From Kiloniellaceae bacterium (GTDB taxonomy: Bacteria; Pseudomonadota; Alphaproteobacteria; Kiloniellales; Kiloniellaceae), in assembly GCA_021776195.1 (NCBI GenBank), contig JAJFGK010000044.1, forward strand, positions 62,001 through 126,000: a stretch of DNA of 64,000 nucleotides, given 5' to 3'. The stretch's first letter is position 1. Every line of letters starts with the position of its first letter. The position numbers and the translations under genes are program-made. Below the pieces are notes generated by a model. The model was not told the DNA's origin, searched no databases, and worked only from the letters and a program-made list of their open reading frames with translations. Positions 35,583 through 44,279 of this stretch are shown here, piece by piece.

Positions 35583-36512
35583 ATGGAAAAATCACCTTCG
35601 GAACTCAGCACCCACGATGCGGATGCGGACCCGAGAAACGACGATCTCAAGATCTACGTGAACGGACGGATCCTGCACCGCGACGAGGCCAAGGTCTCGG
35701 TCTACGACGCCGGCTTCATGCTCGGCGACGGGGTCTGGGAAGGGCTCAGGCTCTACAACGGCCGCTTTGCCTTTCTCGAGGAACACCTCGACCGGCTTTA
35801 CGAGGCGGCCCTGGCCATCGACCTGGATATCGGGCTCGGCAAGGCCGGCCTGGAACAGGCGCTCTACGATACCGCGGCGGCCAACGGCATGACCGAGCAC
35901 GTTCATGCCCGGCTGATGATCACCCGCGGCATCAAGGCCAAGCCGTTTCAGGACCCGCGCCTGTCCAGATCGGGGCCGACCATCGTCATCATCATGGAGT
36001 TTTCCAAACCCAGCGATGCGACCCTGGCGCAGGGGATCCGCCTCCATACCGTGCCGGTCTATCGGGGCCTGCCGATGACCCAGGATCCCAAGCTCAATTC
36101 CCATTCCAAGCTGAACTGCATCCTGGCCGGCATCCACGCCCAGAAGGCGGGGGCCGACGAGGCCCTGATGCTGGACCCCCAGGGCTTCGTCAACACGACC
36201 AACTCCTGCAACTTTTTCATCGTGCGCAAGGGCGAAGTCTGGACCTCCACCGGCGACTACTGCATGAACGGTATCACCCGCAAGAAGGTCATCGAGCTGT
36301 GCCGGGCCAACGACATTCCGGTGGCCGAGCGCAACTACGCCCTGGTCGAGACCTACGGCGCCGAGGAGGCCTTCATCACCGGGACCTTCGGCGCCCAGAC
36401 GCCGGTGTTCGAGATCGATGGCCGCGCCATCGGCGAGGGCCGCGCGGGGCCGGTCACGCTGCGCATTCGCCAACTTTACAAAGACCTGGTCGCGGCCGAC
36501 TGCGCCGGCTAG
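35583..36512 (+). CDS. Class IV aminotransferase (D-amino-acid-aminotransferase-like)
   Basis: 309 residues, PLP fold type IV: KIYVNGRILHRDEAKVSVYDAGFMLGDGVWEGLR and the PLP lysine K176 in the NSHSKLNCI segment, then TNSCNFFIV and GTFGAQTPV. Compared with BCAT/ADCL/DAAT members, the layout best fits a D-amino-acid or branched-chain type; the substrate cannot be fixed. An N-terminal extension of about 20 charged residues is unusual. AAAGGG is just before the ATG. It would fit a pathway where hydantoinase-type opening yields an amino acid, but that is inference. Confidence 0.85.
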   Translation: MEKSPSELSTHDADADPRNDDLKIYVNGRILHRDEAKVSVYDAGFMLGDGVWEGLRLYNGRFAFLEEHLDRLYEAALAIDLDIGLGKAGLEQALYDTAAANGMTEHVHARLMITRGIKAKPFQDPRLSRSGPTIVIIMEFSKPSDATLAQGIRLHTVPVYRGLPMTQDPKLNSHSKLNCILAGIHAQKAGADEALMLDPQGFVNTTNSCNFFIVRKGEVWTSTGDYCMNGITRKKVIELCRANDIPVAERNYALVETYGAEEAFITGTFGAQTPVFEIDGRAIGEGRAGPVTLRIRQLYKDLVAADCAG

Positions 36513-36546
36513 CTGGTAACTTTCAATGGGTTGTCCATCCAGTCCC

Positions 36547-37842
36547 TCAGTTTCCGATGTACTGGCAGGCCGCGACCTGCTGAAGCGGGACATCGGGCGA
36601 GGTGGCCGAATGGGTCAGCGTCTCATAGGCGAAGTGACGCTTCTGATGCTTGTACTTCGCAAAATGATATAATCCGCGCTCGATCATCGTGTCGCATTTC
36701 CCGCCGGATATCTTGCCGGCGACCTGATGGCGATGGGGATAGTTCAGGACGCCGGTGCTGGAGGGCGCCAGATTATCTCCGGCGCTGTTGCCCGCGGCCA
36801 GGGCGTTTCCGGGCGCACCGACGAAGAACTGGTTGGGGGCGTCGATCCGCTGCCAGCCTGATTCCACATCGCATTGCGGCTGGAGAAAAAACGCGATCAG
36901 CCCGACTGGAATTTTGGTTGTCGTCTCGTTAGGCTCCGTGGTCTTCTGGCACCCCAGCAGCGGAACGAAGGGCAGCATTGGTTGCCCGGCGGCGATCGGA
37001 TCCGTCCTCCCCGTCAACTTGAACGTCTCATAGTTCGCCGTGCAGTTCGATCTGATGCCATGGCTCAGTTTGACGCTGTCGACCTCGATCTTGGACGAGA
37101 TGGCATGATGGTGGTCGGCCATGGTGCTGTAGTTCAACTTCTCGCCATCGGTCCAGCCTGCCGCGCTCCGAACATAGAGTTTGGCGGTGCTCTCGGGCGA
37201 CACCAGGAACCGCCCGTTCCCGTGAATGAAGGGTCCCCAGTTTGGCGGACATTCTTTCTTGCTGTTGAAAAAGGCGATGCTGCCTATCGGCATCGCGTCG
37301 GCGGCGGTCGTCTTGCCCTGAAACTGGCAAACGGGAAACTGTATGAAACCGACGTTGGCATTCGTGCCCTCGGCGCCGGTCACGGGCACGGTCGTGCTCT
37401 TGTCGACATAGGTGCCGGCCTTCACCATGAAGGGAAACCCGTCGGCCCTATAGGCGACCGTGCTCTTCTTCTTTTTGGCCGAGACCGAGACCTTGTAACC
37501 GTGCTGATGGGCCGAGGCCTGGTATTGGCGCTGTTCTTTCTGAAACGCCATGTTCGTGCCCAGCCCCTGACCGATGCAGGCGCTGAGCGGCCCGCCGTTT
37601 GTGCAAGCCGTGGTCTCTGCCCCATCGTCCTCCCCGCCCGGGTTGGGAACGACAACCGGCAAAAGGAAGCGTCCCCAGGCCTCGGTCATCGCGCCCCATT
37701 GAGTCCCTAAGGCCGGACAGCCTTCCTCGCTTTTGACGAAAGCCACCATGTTCTCGGGCATCTGGGCGCGGATGGCCCCTGGCAGAGCGCATAAGGCAGC
37801 CAGGAGCAGACATCGAAGGGCGAGACGGAGTTGACAGATCAT
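36547..37842 (-). CDS. Secreted protein with three tail-collar-like repeats
   Basis: 431 residues. A signal peptide is clear (LRLALRCLLLAALCALPGAIRAQ, residues 5-27), so it is exported. Three similar segments recur: about residues 28-62 (MVAFVKSEEGCPALGTQWG..GRFLL), 182-217 (GSIAFFNSKKECPPNWGPFI..GRFLV) and 309-345 (GLIAFFLQPQCDVESGWQRI..FFVG). They follow the pattern of phage-tail collar/fibre-type strands (IAFF, C, W, then GRFLVG). A KKKK run and many Cys residues are also present. ATG 37842 overlaps the upstream stop. No known function; not phage context. Low-level homology to collar domains is my reading. Confidence 0.75.
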   Translation of the reverse strand: MICQLRLALRCLLLAALCALPGAIRAQMPENMVAFVKSEEGCPALGTQWGAMTEAWGRFLLPVVVPNPGGEDDGAETTACTNGGPLSACIGQGLGTNMAFQKEQRQYQASAHQHGYKVSVSAKKKKSTVAYRADGFPFMVKAGTYVDKSTTVPVTGAEGTNANVGFIQFPVCQFQGKTTAADAMPIGSIAFFNSKKECPPNWGPFIHGNGRFLVSPESTAKLYVRSAAGWTDGEKLNYSTMADHHHAISSKIEVDSVKLSHGIRSNCTANYETFKLTGRTDPIAAGQPMLPFVPLLGCQKTTEPNETTTKIPVGLIAFFLQPQCDVESGWQRIDAPNQFFVGAPGNALAAGNSAGDNLAPSSTGVLNYPHRHQVAGKISGGKCDTMIERGLYHFAKYKHQKRHFAYETLTHSATSPDVPLQQVAACQYIGN

Positions 37843-40800
37843 GTCTCGCCCTCCGCCTTGAGATCCTTTTCCAGCGCGAAGAGGCTGAGCGTCGGTGAGA
37901 TGAGATCGCCCAGCACGATCATCACCTCGCCGAGAATCAGGACCACGATCTTGCTGACCGGACCAACGCCGAAGTTCAGCAAGAACTGGGACATGGGCGC
38001 TAGCGGAGCCAGGCAGAGAGACCATTTCTGCAGCTCGTTCGCATCGGCATAGACTCCATCGACCTGAAGCGTATCGACGATCGACAGATACAGCACCAGG
38101 ATACCGAAAACGCCGTTGATGGTCGGTGCGGCTTCGGCAAGATCCTCGCTGTTCTCTTTGTTGGCGGCGATGAACACCGCCACGGCCAGCAGCACCGCAA
38201 AGCCGAACATGGAGATGGGGACGTGTTTCAAGCCGCGCTCTTCCAGGCTTTCGCCATAGCTGATAGTTGCCAGACAGAGCGAGGTGAAGAAGAAGAAAAT
38301 GCTGCAGCCCGACAGCAAGTCAGTTATCGCTGGAAGAGCCTCGGCGCCCTCTTCGTCCTCGGTGGCATCGATGGCATAGTTCACCGCATCGAACAGGGTC
38401 AGAACGCCGCTCGATAGGAGGAGTACAATGGCAAGGTTGTGCAGTGTGGCATCGGAGGCTTTTCCGACCGTCCCCGACGCTTCCTGCTTTTGCCCCGGCA
38501 CCCATCGGCCCGCCGTGACCAGAGCGCTGATTGTCTCGACCTCGTCGGACTTGATCGGCGCCTTGTTGAACAAAAGCTCGTAGATCAAGGTCGCCGGGAC
38601 CGCCCCGATCAGCGCGAAGAGATCGAGAAAGCGTAGTTTTGCTCCACCGCTGATGATCGAGTAGATATCCGAAACCAGTGGAATGTGGATCGGCTTTTCC
38701 AGCAGCGCGAGCATCAGCTTCAGACAACTCTCGGCCACGCTCCCGATGGCCTTGATAACGCCCTTGACCGCATCGCAGGCGGCCTGCGTGGCCAACTTGA
38801 ACAACGAGAAGAACTCGTAAGCGGCGACTTTCAGAAAGTCGTCCAACGATTTGATGTCGCCGAGCTTGGCCAGCATTTGCTGCCCGGTTTGCTTGATGCC
38901 CGGGTCGCTTTCGATCTTCTTGTAGACGTCATTCAGTGCCTCGATCACCGGGTCGCTGCCGGGAAGGGCGGCTTCGGCGTACAGGGAGGGCGTGGTCGCG
39001 CTGGAATAGTTCTGCTGGGCCTTGCGCCTCAGGTAGTTCATGCGCATGGCGTGTTTGCGATGGGTCTGGTTGTAGCCGGCCGCCTTCATGGGGCTTTGCG
39101 TTCCCGACCCGGTGAAGGGCGATTTGACCGGCGCCACCGATTTGCCGAAGCTCCGACCCTTGGGCATGATTTTGGCCAACAGTTCGTCGAAGACATGGTC
39201 GATGTCTTTTTCCACCTTGGTGACTTCCTGGTTCACCAGCGACATCGCATCCCCGATCCCGCCGGCGAGCAACGGCATGCCGCCACTGACCACGTCCTTG
39301 AAGCAATCCTTGGTGACCAGGACGTTCTTCCAGTCGAACAGGAACCGCAGCCATTTCAAAAGATCGACCACGAAATCGACTACGTCCTTGATGATTTCGG
39401 CCATGACCGCGAAGTAACTCTTCAAGGCGTCGAAGGTTTCCTCCAGCGTGGTGGTCACGAACTGAATGAGCTTGCCGCCGTGCCGGATCACGAACTGAAC
39501 GCCTTTGATGACGGATTTTTCGATGTCATGCTCGATCTTGATGGCGACCTGATCGATCTTCTTCACGGCCTTTTCGAACCAGTGGATGGCGTCGCCGATG
39601 TCGCCCCCGAAGGAACTGGCCGCCGCCCGCATTGCCGCGAACTCGTCGTCCGGGATCAGGTCGCAGGTCAGGCCCTGGCCAGCGGGTGCCATCTTCGTCA
39701 CGTAGGCCCCGGCCGGCGGATCGAACCGGCTGTTCCCGTTCTTTAGCTTGAGCCCGGCTTGCGCCACCGAGGTGACCTTGTCGGCCACTTTCTTGGCGTC
39801 CTTGCCCTTGACGGATTTCGCCAGGACGCCGCCTTGATGCATGGTCGTGCCGTTGACCTTGAATCCCTTGTCCTGGCCGGCCAGTCGCTGGTGGACATCC
39901 TCGTCGGCCGAAAAGACCTGGGAGACTTTCGATTCGGTGGCCGTGATTGTGATCTTCGGCGACAGCAGACCGGTGGCCCGGCTGCCGACCGTGATCTTGC
40001 CCTCGACGTCGGTCTGCAGCGCGTCGATCGCGTCGTCCTTGCCGGGTCCGCAGTGGTAGGTGACGCCATTGACCTCGATGATCGATTTGCGGTCGGTGTT
40101 GATGGTCACGGCGGCGTTCCTGATCGGACTGCCACTGGCCGCCTCCTGCAGCAGAATCTCGTGCGCGTAGGTGTTGTCGGGCAGCGTGTAGGACTGCTTG
40201 TGCTTCTTCTCGCCCGAGGCCTGTGGCACCGCGACCCTGTAGTTTTGCCAAAGCGTCGTGGCGGGGTCCTGGCACAGGTAGTAAACGCTGGCATCGGCGC
40301 CGTCGTAGTAGAAGGCCTCGGCGCCACAGACCATTCTGGCCGGACAGGCGATCAAGGAGACCGCGTCGCCAAGGGGACGCCAGGCGCCAAAAGCGAGGCT
40401 GTCGCCCGGTGTTTGAACGAGCGCCCAGAGCTGGTTGTTTTCATCCGATGCCAGGATGTTAAAGCGATCCTTGATGTCGATGCCGCATTCGACGCGGGTC
40501 GTCTTCGCGGGCGGCGCAAAGACCGCCGGCGGATCCTGGCTCGCGGCTTTGGAGGTCAGTTCCTCGGCCTCGACGGCCGCGCTGCCGGCGGCATAGCCGG
40601 TGACACTGTAGAGCGCCCCGTCGCAGGTCTGGATCAGGAAACCATAGGAGCCGCCGGCGCTCTGCGGCAGGGGGATGATCTGCTCGGCGTCGACGGCCTT
40701 GGCGATCTTGAGCGCGCCATAGGACCAGCTCGCCTGCTTTGCGGTATCGAGGGCGACCACGCCCTGGGCATCGATCGTGATCGGCGTGAAGTCCAGGGTC

Positions 40801-41498
40801 TTGTCGGGCTTGCACGACACGAAGGTGAGGCCGTCCCCGGAGGTCGACTGAACCACCCGGCAAGAGGTCCCCGCATTGTAGGTGCTCTCGGCTAGGGTCC
40901 AGTCGGCCATATCGGCCGATTTGCGGGTGTTGATGAAAAAAACCTTGCTGTTGCCGGGCTCGATCTCGCTGATTCCGTACAGCAGGGTATTGCCGTCGAA
41001 GGATGACAGCGCGTCGAGCTGGAGGAGCGATCCGGACAGAAGGTTATCGAACGGCGTGCCGTGGAAATTGACAGCCGTCCAGGCGTCCTTGCCACCCGGA
41101 TCGCGGCACATGGCCTGCAGTTGGAAAGTGTTGGCTGGCGCGGCGCGGGGATAGAGCGCCATGACGAACAGGGCCGCGTCCTGTGCCTTGCCGCCGGCGC
41201 CCACGTAATAGGATGCGATACGTTCAATCGGGACCTTGGGCGGAGCCAGGCCGATTTGGATGACTTCGCGGCTCCAGCCGGCAATCGAATCGGAGACCCT
41301 GAAGAAGCGGGACACTTCGGTCGGCGTGCTTTCGTTGCCCGATGGCGCGGCTGTGATCAGGCTGTAGGGCGCGCCGCGTGCCGAATGATCCTGGACCGCG
41401 CTGAAACTGCCTTCATAGATGTTGCCGGCGACCGGCGGTGTCTTGGTGAGATGAAGATCTTCAATCAGAGTCGCGCTGTTCTCGAACACATTTGGCAT
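37839..41498 (-). CDS. 1219-residue multidomain membrane protein of unknown function
   Basis: Very large protein I do not recognise. Residues 1-440 have repeating beta-strand-rich segments of propeller type (DGNTLLYGISEI, NQLWALVQTPGDSLAFGAWRPLG). Residues about 440-570 look like an Ig-like/PKD-type domain. About 620-800 is helical and amphipathic (HWFEKAVKKIDQ, FVIRHGGKLIQFVTT, LLKWLRFLFDWKN), then a basic linker, and 960-1219 has six to seven transmembrane segments. No signal peptide is seen. ATG 41498 has GGAGAG 7 bases upstream. Its stop overlaps the start of the secreted repeat protein, so the pair is co-translated. Confidence 0.8.
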   Translation of the reverse strand: MPNVFENSATLIEDLHLTKTPPVAGNIYEGSFSAVQDHSARGAPYSLITAAPSGNESTPTEVSRFFRVSDSIAGWSREVIQIGLAPPKVPIERIASYYVGAGGKAQDAALFVMALYPRAAPANTFQLQAMCRDPGGKDAWTAVNFHGTPFDNLLSGSLLQLDALSSFDGNTLLYGISEIEPGNSKVFFINTRKSADMADWTLAESTYNAGTSCRVVQSTSGDGLTFVSCKPDKTLDFTPITIDAQGVVALDTAKQASWSYGALKIAKAVDAEQIIPLPQSAGGSYGFLIQTCDGALYSVTGYAAGSAAVEAEELTSKAASQDPPAVFAPPAKTTRVECGIDIKDRFNILASDENNQLWALVQTPGDSLAFGAWRPLGDAVSLIACPARMVCGAEAFYYDGADASVYYLCQDPATTLWQNYRVAVPQASGEKKHKQSYTLPDNTYAHEILLQEAASGSPIRNAAVTINTDRKSIIEVNGVTYHCGPGKDDAIDALQTDVEGKITVGSRATGLLSPKITITATESKVSQVFSADEDVHQRLAGQDKGFKVNGTTMHQGGVLAKSVKGKDAKKVADKVTSVAQAGLKLKNGNSRFDPPAGAYVTKMAPAGQGLTCDLIPDDEFAAMRAAASSFGGDIGDAIHWFEKAVKKIDQVAIKIEHDIEKSVIKGVQFVIRHGGKLIQFVTTTLEETFDALKSYFAVMAEIIKDVVDFVVDLLKWLRFLFDWKNVLVTKDCFKDVVSGGMPLLAGGIGDAMSLVNQEVTKVEKDIDHVFDELLAKIMPKGRSFGKSVAPVKSPFTGSGTQSPMKAAGYNQTHRKHAMRMNYLRRKAQQNYSSATTPSLYAEAALPGSDPVIEALNDVYKKIESDPGIKQTGQQMLAKLGDIKSLDDFLKVAAYEFFSLFKLATQAACDAVKGVIKAIGSVAESCLKLMLALLEKPIHIPLVSDIYSIISGGAKLRFLDLFALIGAVPATLIYELLFNKAPIKSDEVETISALVTAGRWVPGQKQEASGTVGKASDATLHNLAIVLLLSSGVLTLFDAVNYAIDATEDEEGAEALPAITDLLSGCSIFFFFTSLCLATISYGESLEERGLKHVPISMFGFAVLLAVAVFIAANKENSEDLAEAAPTINGVFGILVLYLSIVDTLQVDGVYADANELQKWSLCLAPLAPMSQFLLNFGVGPVSKIVVLILGEVMIVLGDLISPTLSLFALEKDLKAEGET

Positions 41499-41843
41499 CG
41501 CGTCGCTCTCCATCTGAAATTACCAGGAATAGCAGCCGGACCAAACTCTCCGTTTTTTAGTAGCATAACCCGGTCCGCCTTTGTAACATCGAGGGCATCA
41601 TCCGAAGGTGTCGGGGCAGATCGCTCGAACCGGGAAACGACGCCCGGCTGCTCGATCTGACAGGACGTTGCCGCTGTCGGATTAGCGGTGCCTGCCGCCC
41701 CGGTAAATTCAACTTTCTGACTATGTCGTCAGTCGAATCTTTGGGCGACGACTCATCGATAGGACTGTAGGGTAGGTGACGATTCGTAGGGTGTGGCGCG
41801 ATTCGCTGCCACCACCGAAAGTATGTCAGAGGAGGCGGACACG
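41499..41843. other. Divergent promoter region of the cytochrome locus
   Basis: 345 bases between the start of the large membrane protein (leftward) and the cytochrome operon (rightward). No open frame with a start and ribosome-binding site is seen. It must contain promoters for both operons. I could not recognise a confident operator or -35/-10 pair. A strong AGAGGAGG (41828-41835) is the ribosome-binding site of the first cytochrome. Confidence 0.65.
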
Positions 41844-44270
41844 ATGCGCGGCTTGATGGGCTTCACTCTTGCTATGTGCATCCTTGTTCTGAGCGGGCTG
41901 GCCCAACCGGTCCGGGCCCAGAGCCTGCTGAGCGAAGGCTACGCGGCGGGCGACTCCAGCTACGATCCGACGGAGCGCGCCGGGCGCGAAATCTGGTTCT
42001 TTGCCACGGCTTTCAACGACCGCTTCTTCACCTACTCCTATCCGCAGCGCCTCGGCGCGGCGATCGACTGGTACAAGGTCCTGGGCGCGCCCTATCGGGA
42101 CGACCTGTTTCAGGGCTGGGGCGCGATCCCCGATCCGGACTGCTGCGTGCCGGGCGCCGAGAACTGCCCGGCGACCTCGCTGGAGGAGACTTATGGGATG
42201 CTCTGGTGTCCCGGCGACGACGACCTGCTCAGGTTCGTCGGAAAGGACGGCTATCGCGATCCGGCCTGCGACTTTCAGGACGGGCCCTTCCCGCATTCGA
42301 CCCCCCATGGGTCCGAGGACCAGCGCCAGAGCGCTTGCGATCTGCGGTTCGGCACCTCGACCGGCGCGCTGGGTCTGCGCAAGTTTCCGAACCCGAAATT
42401 CGACGCCGCCGCCTGGCGGGAACTCAACGGCAGTGCCGCTTCATGGGCCGGCTACAGCAATCGCCTGTCCAGCGATCCGGCCGACCCCGATTCCCGCGCC
42501 ACCCGCCTGTTCGACGGTTCTATCGAACCGCCTTTTCGCATCGGCATGTCCTGCGGCGCCTGCCATATTGCCTACGACCCGTTGAATCCGCCGGACGACC
42601 CCAACGATCCCGCCTGGGAGAACATCAAGGGGCTGGTCGGCAATCAATACAGCCGGGTGTCGAACATGCTGGGCTCGGGCATGCCCGAGACCCGCCTGGA
42701 GTGGCAGCTCGTGGCCCGCGCCAGGCCGGGCGTGGTCGATACCTCGGCCCTGCCGATGGATCAGGTCTCGAACCCGGGAACCATGAACGCCCTCATCAAC
42801 ATCGGCAAACGCCCGGTGCACGAGCACAGCATCTTGAAGTGGCGCAAGGCGGCAAGCTGTGCGGCGGAATCGGATCCGGCGGCCTGCTGGTGCGAGCCGG
42901 GCAAGCCCGGCAAGTGCTGGGAGCGGAGCCTGCAGACCGAAATGGTGCCCAACATCCTCAAGGGCGGCGAAGATTCGATCGGTGTGAACGAGGCCATTCA
43001 GCGGGTCTATTTCAACATCGGCAGCTGCGCCGAGCAGTGCTGGCTCAATCACATACCGGATCTGCGGGCGGCCGACCCGTCCCAGCGCAACTACGGCCAC
43101 ACGCCCTTCGATATCGGCCAGTGCCGCCGCGACTGCGCCAGTTTCCGGGCGATCGAAGACCGTCTGGACGACGTCAGGGAGTTCTTCCTGGCCGAGCGGC
43201 CGACCGACCTTTGGGAGGCCCGCAAGCTGTCCAGCCCGCGCGATCTGGAGATCGAACTGGATGCGGAGTTTGGCGAGGGCGCCGTCGAGACGGGACGCCG
43301 CGTCTATGCCGACAACTGCGCGCGCTGTCATTCCAGCCAGCCAGGGCCTTACGATAACGTCGACTTCCACGCCACCGACCCGGAGGACCCGACCCTGCGG
43401 ATCGACTGGCTGGGCAACGACCTGCCGTCCCTGGCGAGCGAAATCGGCACCTACTCGGCCCGTTCCCTGCATTCGAACCACATGGAAAGCCGGGTCTGGG
43501 AGCAATACGCCTCGGTCACCCTGCTGGAGCGCGCCAGCGACGCCAGCCGGCCCGAGATCATGCGGGGCGGCGGCCGGGGCTACTATCGGAACATCTCCCT
43601 GCTGTCGACCTGGGCCCATGCACCCTTCATGCACAACAACGCTATCGGCCCGGAAATCTGCGGCAAGCCCCAGGACCCGGCGCTGGACTTCTACCGCTCG
43701 CCCTACGTGGACGGTGAAGGCAAGCCGCTTGCCGACCCGCCGGCCTGCTGGCCTTTCGATCCGAGCGTCTCCGGCCGTTACGAACTCTACAAGGCGTCGA
43801 TGGAGGCGCTGCTCAACCCGGGCCGGCGGATCCCGAAGATGTTCGTGCTGGACCAGGACGTCATTGTCGATGTGGCGCCCGAGGTGAAGATAGGCGACCT
43901 CGAGACCGGCCTGTCCCTGCGCGTGCCGGCGGGTTATCCGGCGGTCGCCCTGAACAGCCTGCGCATGAAGGACATGATCCAGGATCTGGTTCTGGTGACC
44001 CGCAACCCGGAAAAGTTCGAACAGAAGTACGCCACGATCATGACGGCGGACCAAAGGCGCGAACTGTCGGACAGCTTGAAGTCGCTGCACGTCACGCTGT
44101 TGGCCCAGCCCGGCAAGGCGGTGCTGGATCTGGTCGGCGACCAGGCCCGGTTCATTCAGCGCTACTATTCGAACGTCCTGGACCGGATCGAAAATGCCGG
44201 ACATGGCTTCGGCGAGGATTTGAGCGACGCGGAAAAACAGGCGCTGATCGCCTTCGTGGCAACCCTCTGA
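41844..44270 (+). CDS. Large periplasmic di-haem cytochrome c-like protein
   Basis: 808 residues with a signal peptide (MRGLMGFTLAMCILVLSGLAQPVRAQ). Two haem-binding motifs are present: CGACH (Cys at residue 237) and CARCH (residue 492). It is Cys-rich outside them (CCVPGAENC, CWCEPGKPGKCW), suggesting disulphides, and contains APFMHNNA and FYRSPYVDG. Architecture resembles the bacterial di-haem CCP/RoxA-like oxidase superfamily. ATG 41844 is 8 bases after AGAGGAGG. First gene of a six-gene operon with other haem proteins and a patatin. Substrate unknown. Confidence 0.82.
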   Translation: MRGLMGFTLAMCILVLSGLAQPVRAQSLLSEGYAAGDSSYDPTERAGREIWFFATAFNDRFFTYSYPQRLGAAIDWYKVLGAPYRDDLFQGWGAIPDPDCCVPGAENCPATSLEETYGMLWCPGDDDLLRFVGKDGYRDPACDFQDGPFPHSTPHGSEDQRQSACDLRFGTSTGALGLRKFPNPKFDAAAWRELNGSAASWAGYSNRLSSDPADPDSRATRLFDGSIEPPFRIGMSCGACHIAYDPLNPPDDPNDPAWENIKGLVGNQYSRVSNMLGSGMPETRLEWQLVARARPGVVDTSALPMDQVSNPGTMNALINIGKRPVHEHSILKWRKAASCAAESDPAACWCEPGKPGKCWERSLQTEMVPNILKGGEDSIGVNEAIQRVYFNIGSCAEQCWLNHIPDLRAADPSQRNYGHTPFDIGQCRRDCASFRAIEDRLDDVREFFLAERPTDLWEARKLSSPRDLEIELDAEFGEGAVETGRRVYADNCARCHSSQPGPYDNVDFHATDPEDPTLRIDWLGNDLPSLASEIGTYSARSLHSNHMESRVWEQYASVTLLERASDASRPEIMRGGGRGYYRNISLLSTWAHAPFMHNNAIGPEICGKPQDPALDFYRSPYVDGEGKPLADPPACWPFDPSVSGRYELYKASMEALLNPGRRIPKMFVLDQDVIVDVAPEVKIGDLETGLSLRVPAGYPAVALNSLRMKDMIQDLVLVTRNPEKFEQKYATIMTADQRRELSDSLKSLHVTLLAQPGKAVLDLVGDQARFIQRYYSNVLDRIENAGHGFGEDLSDAEKQALIAFVATL

Positions 44271-44279
44271 GGTGGACCC

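Noticed and set aside
36547..37842. Prophage or tail-like particle
   Set aside because: The collar-like repeats raised this idea, but no capsid, portal, terminase, integrase, sheath or baseplate gene is near.
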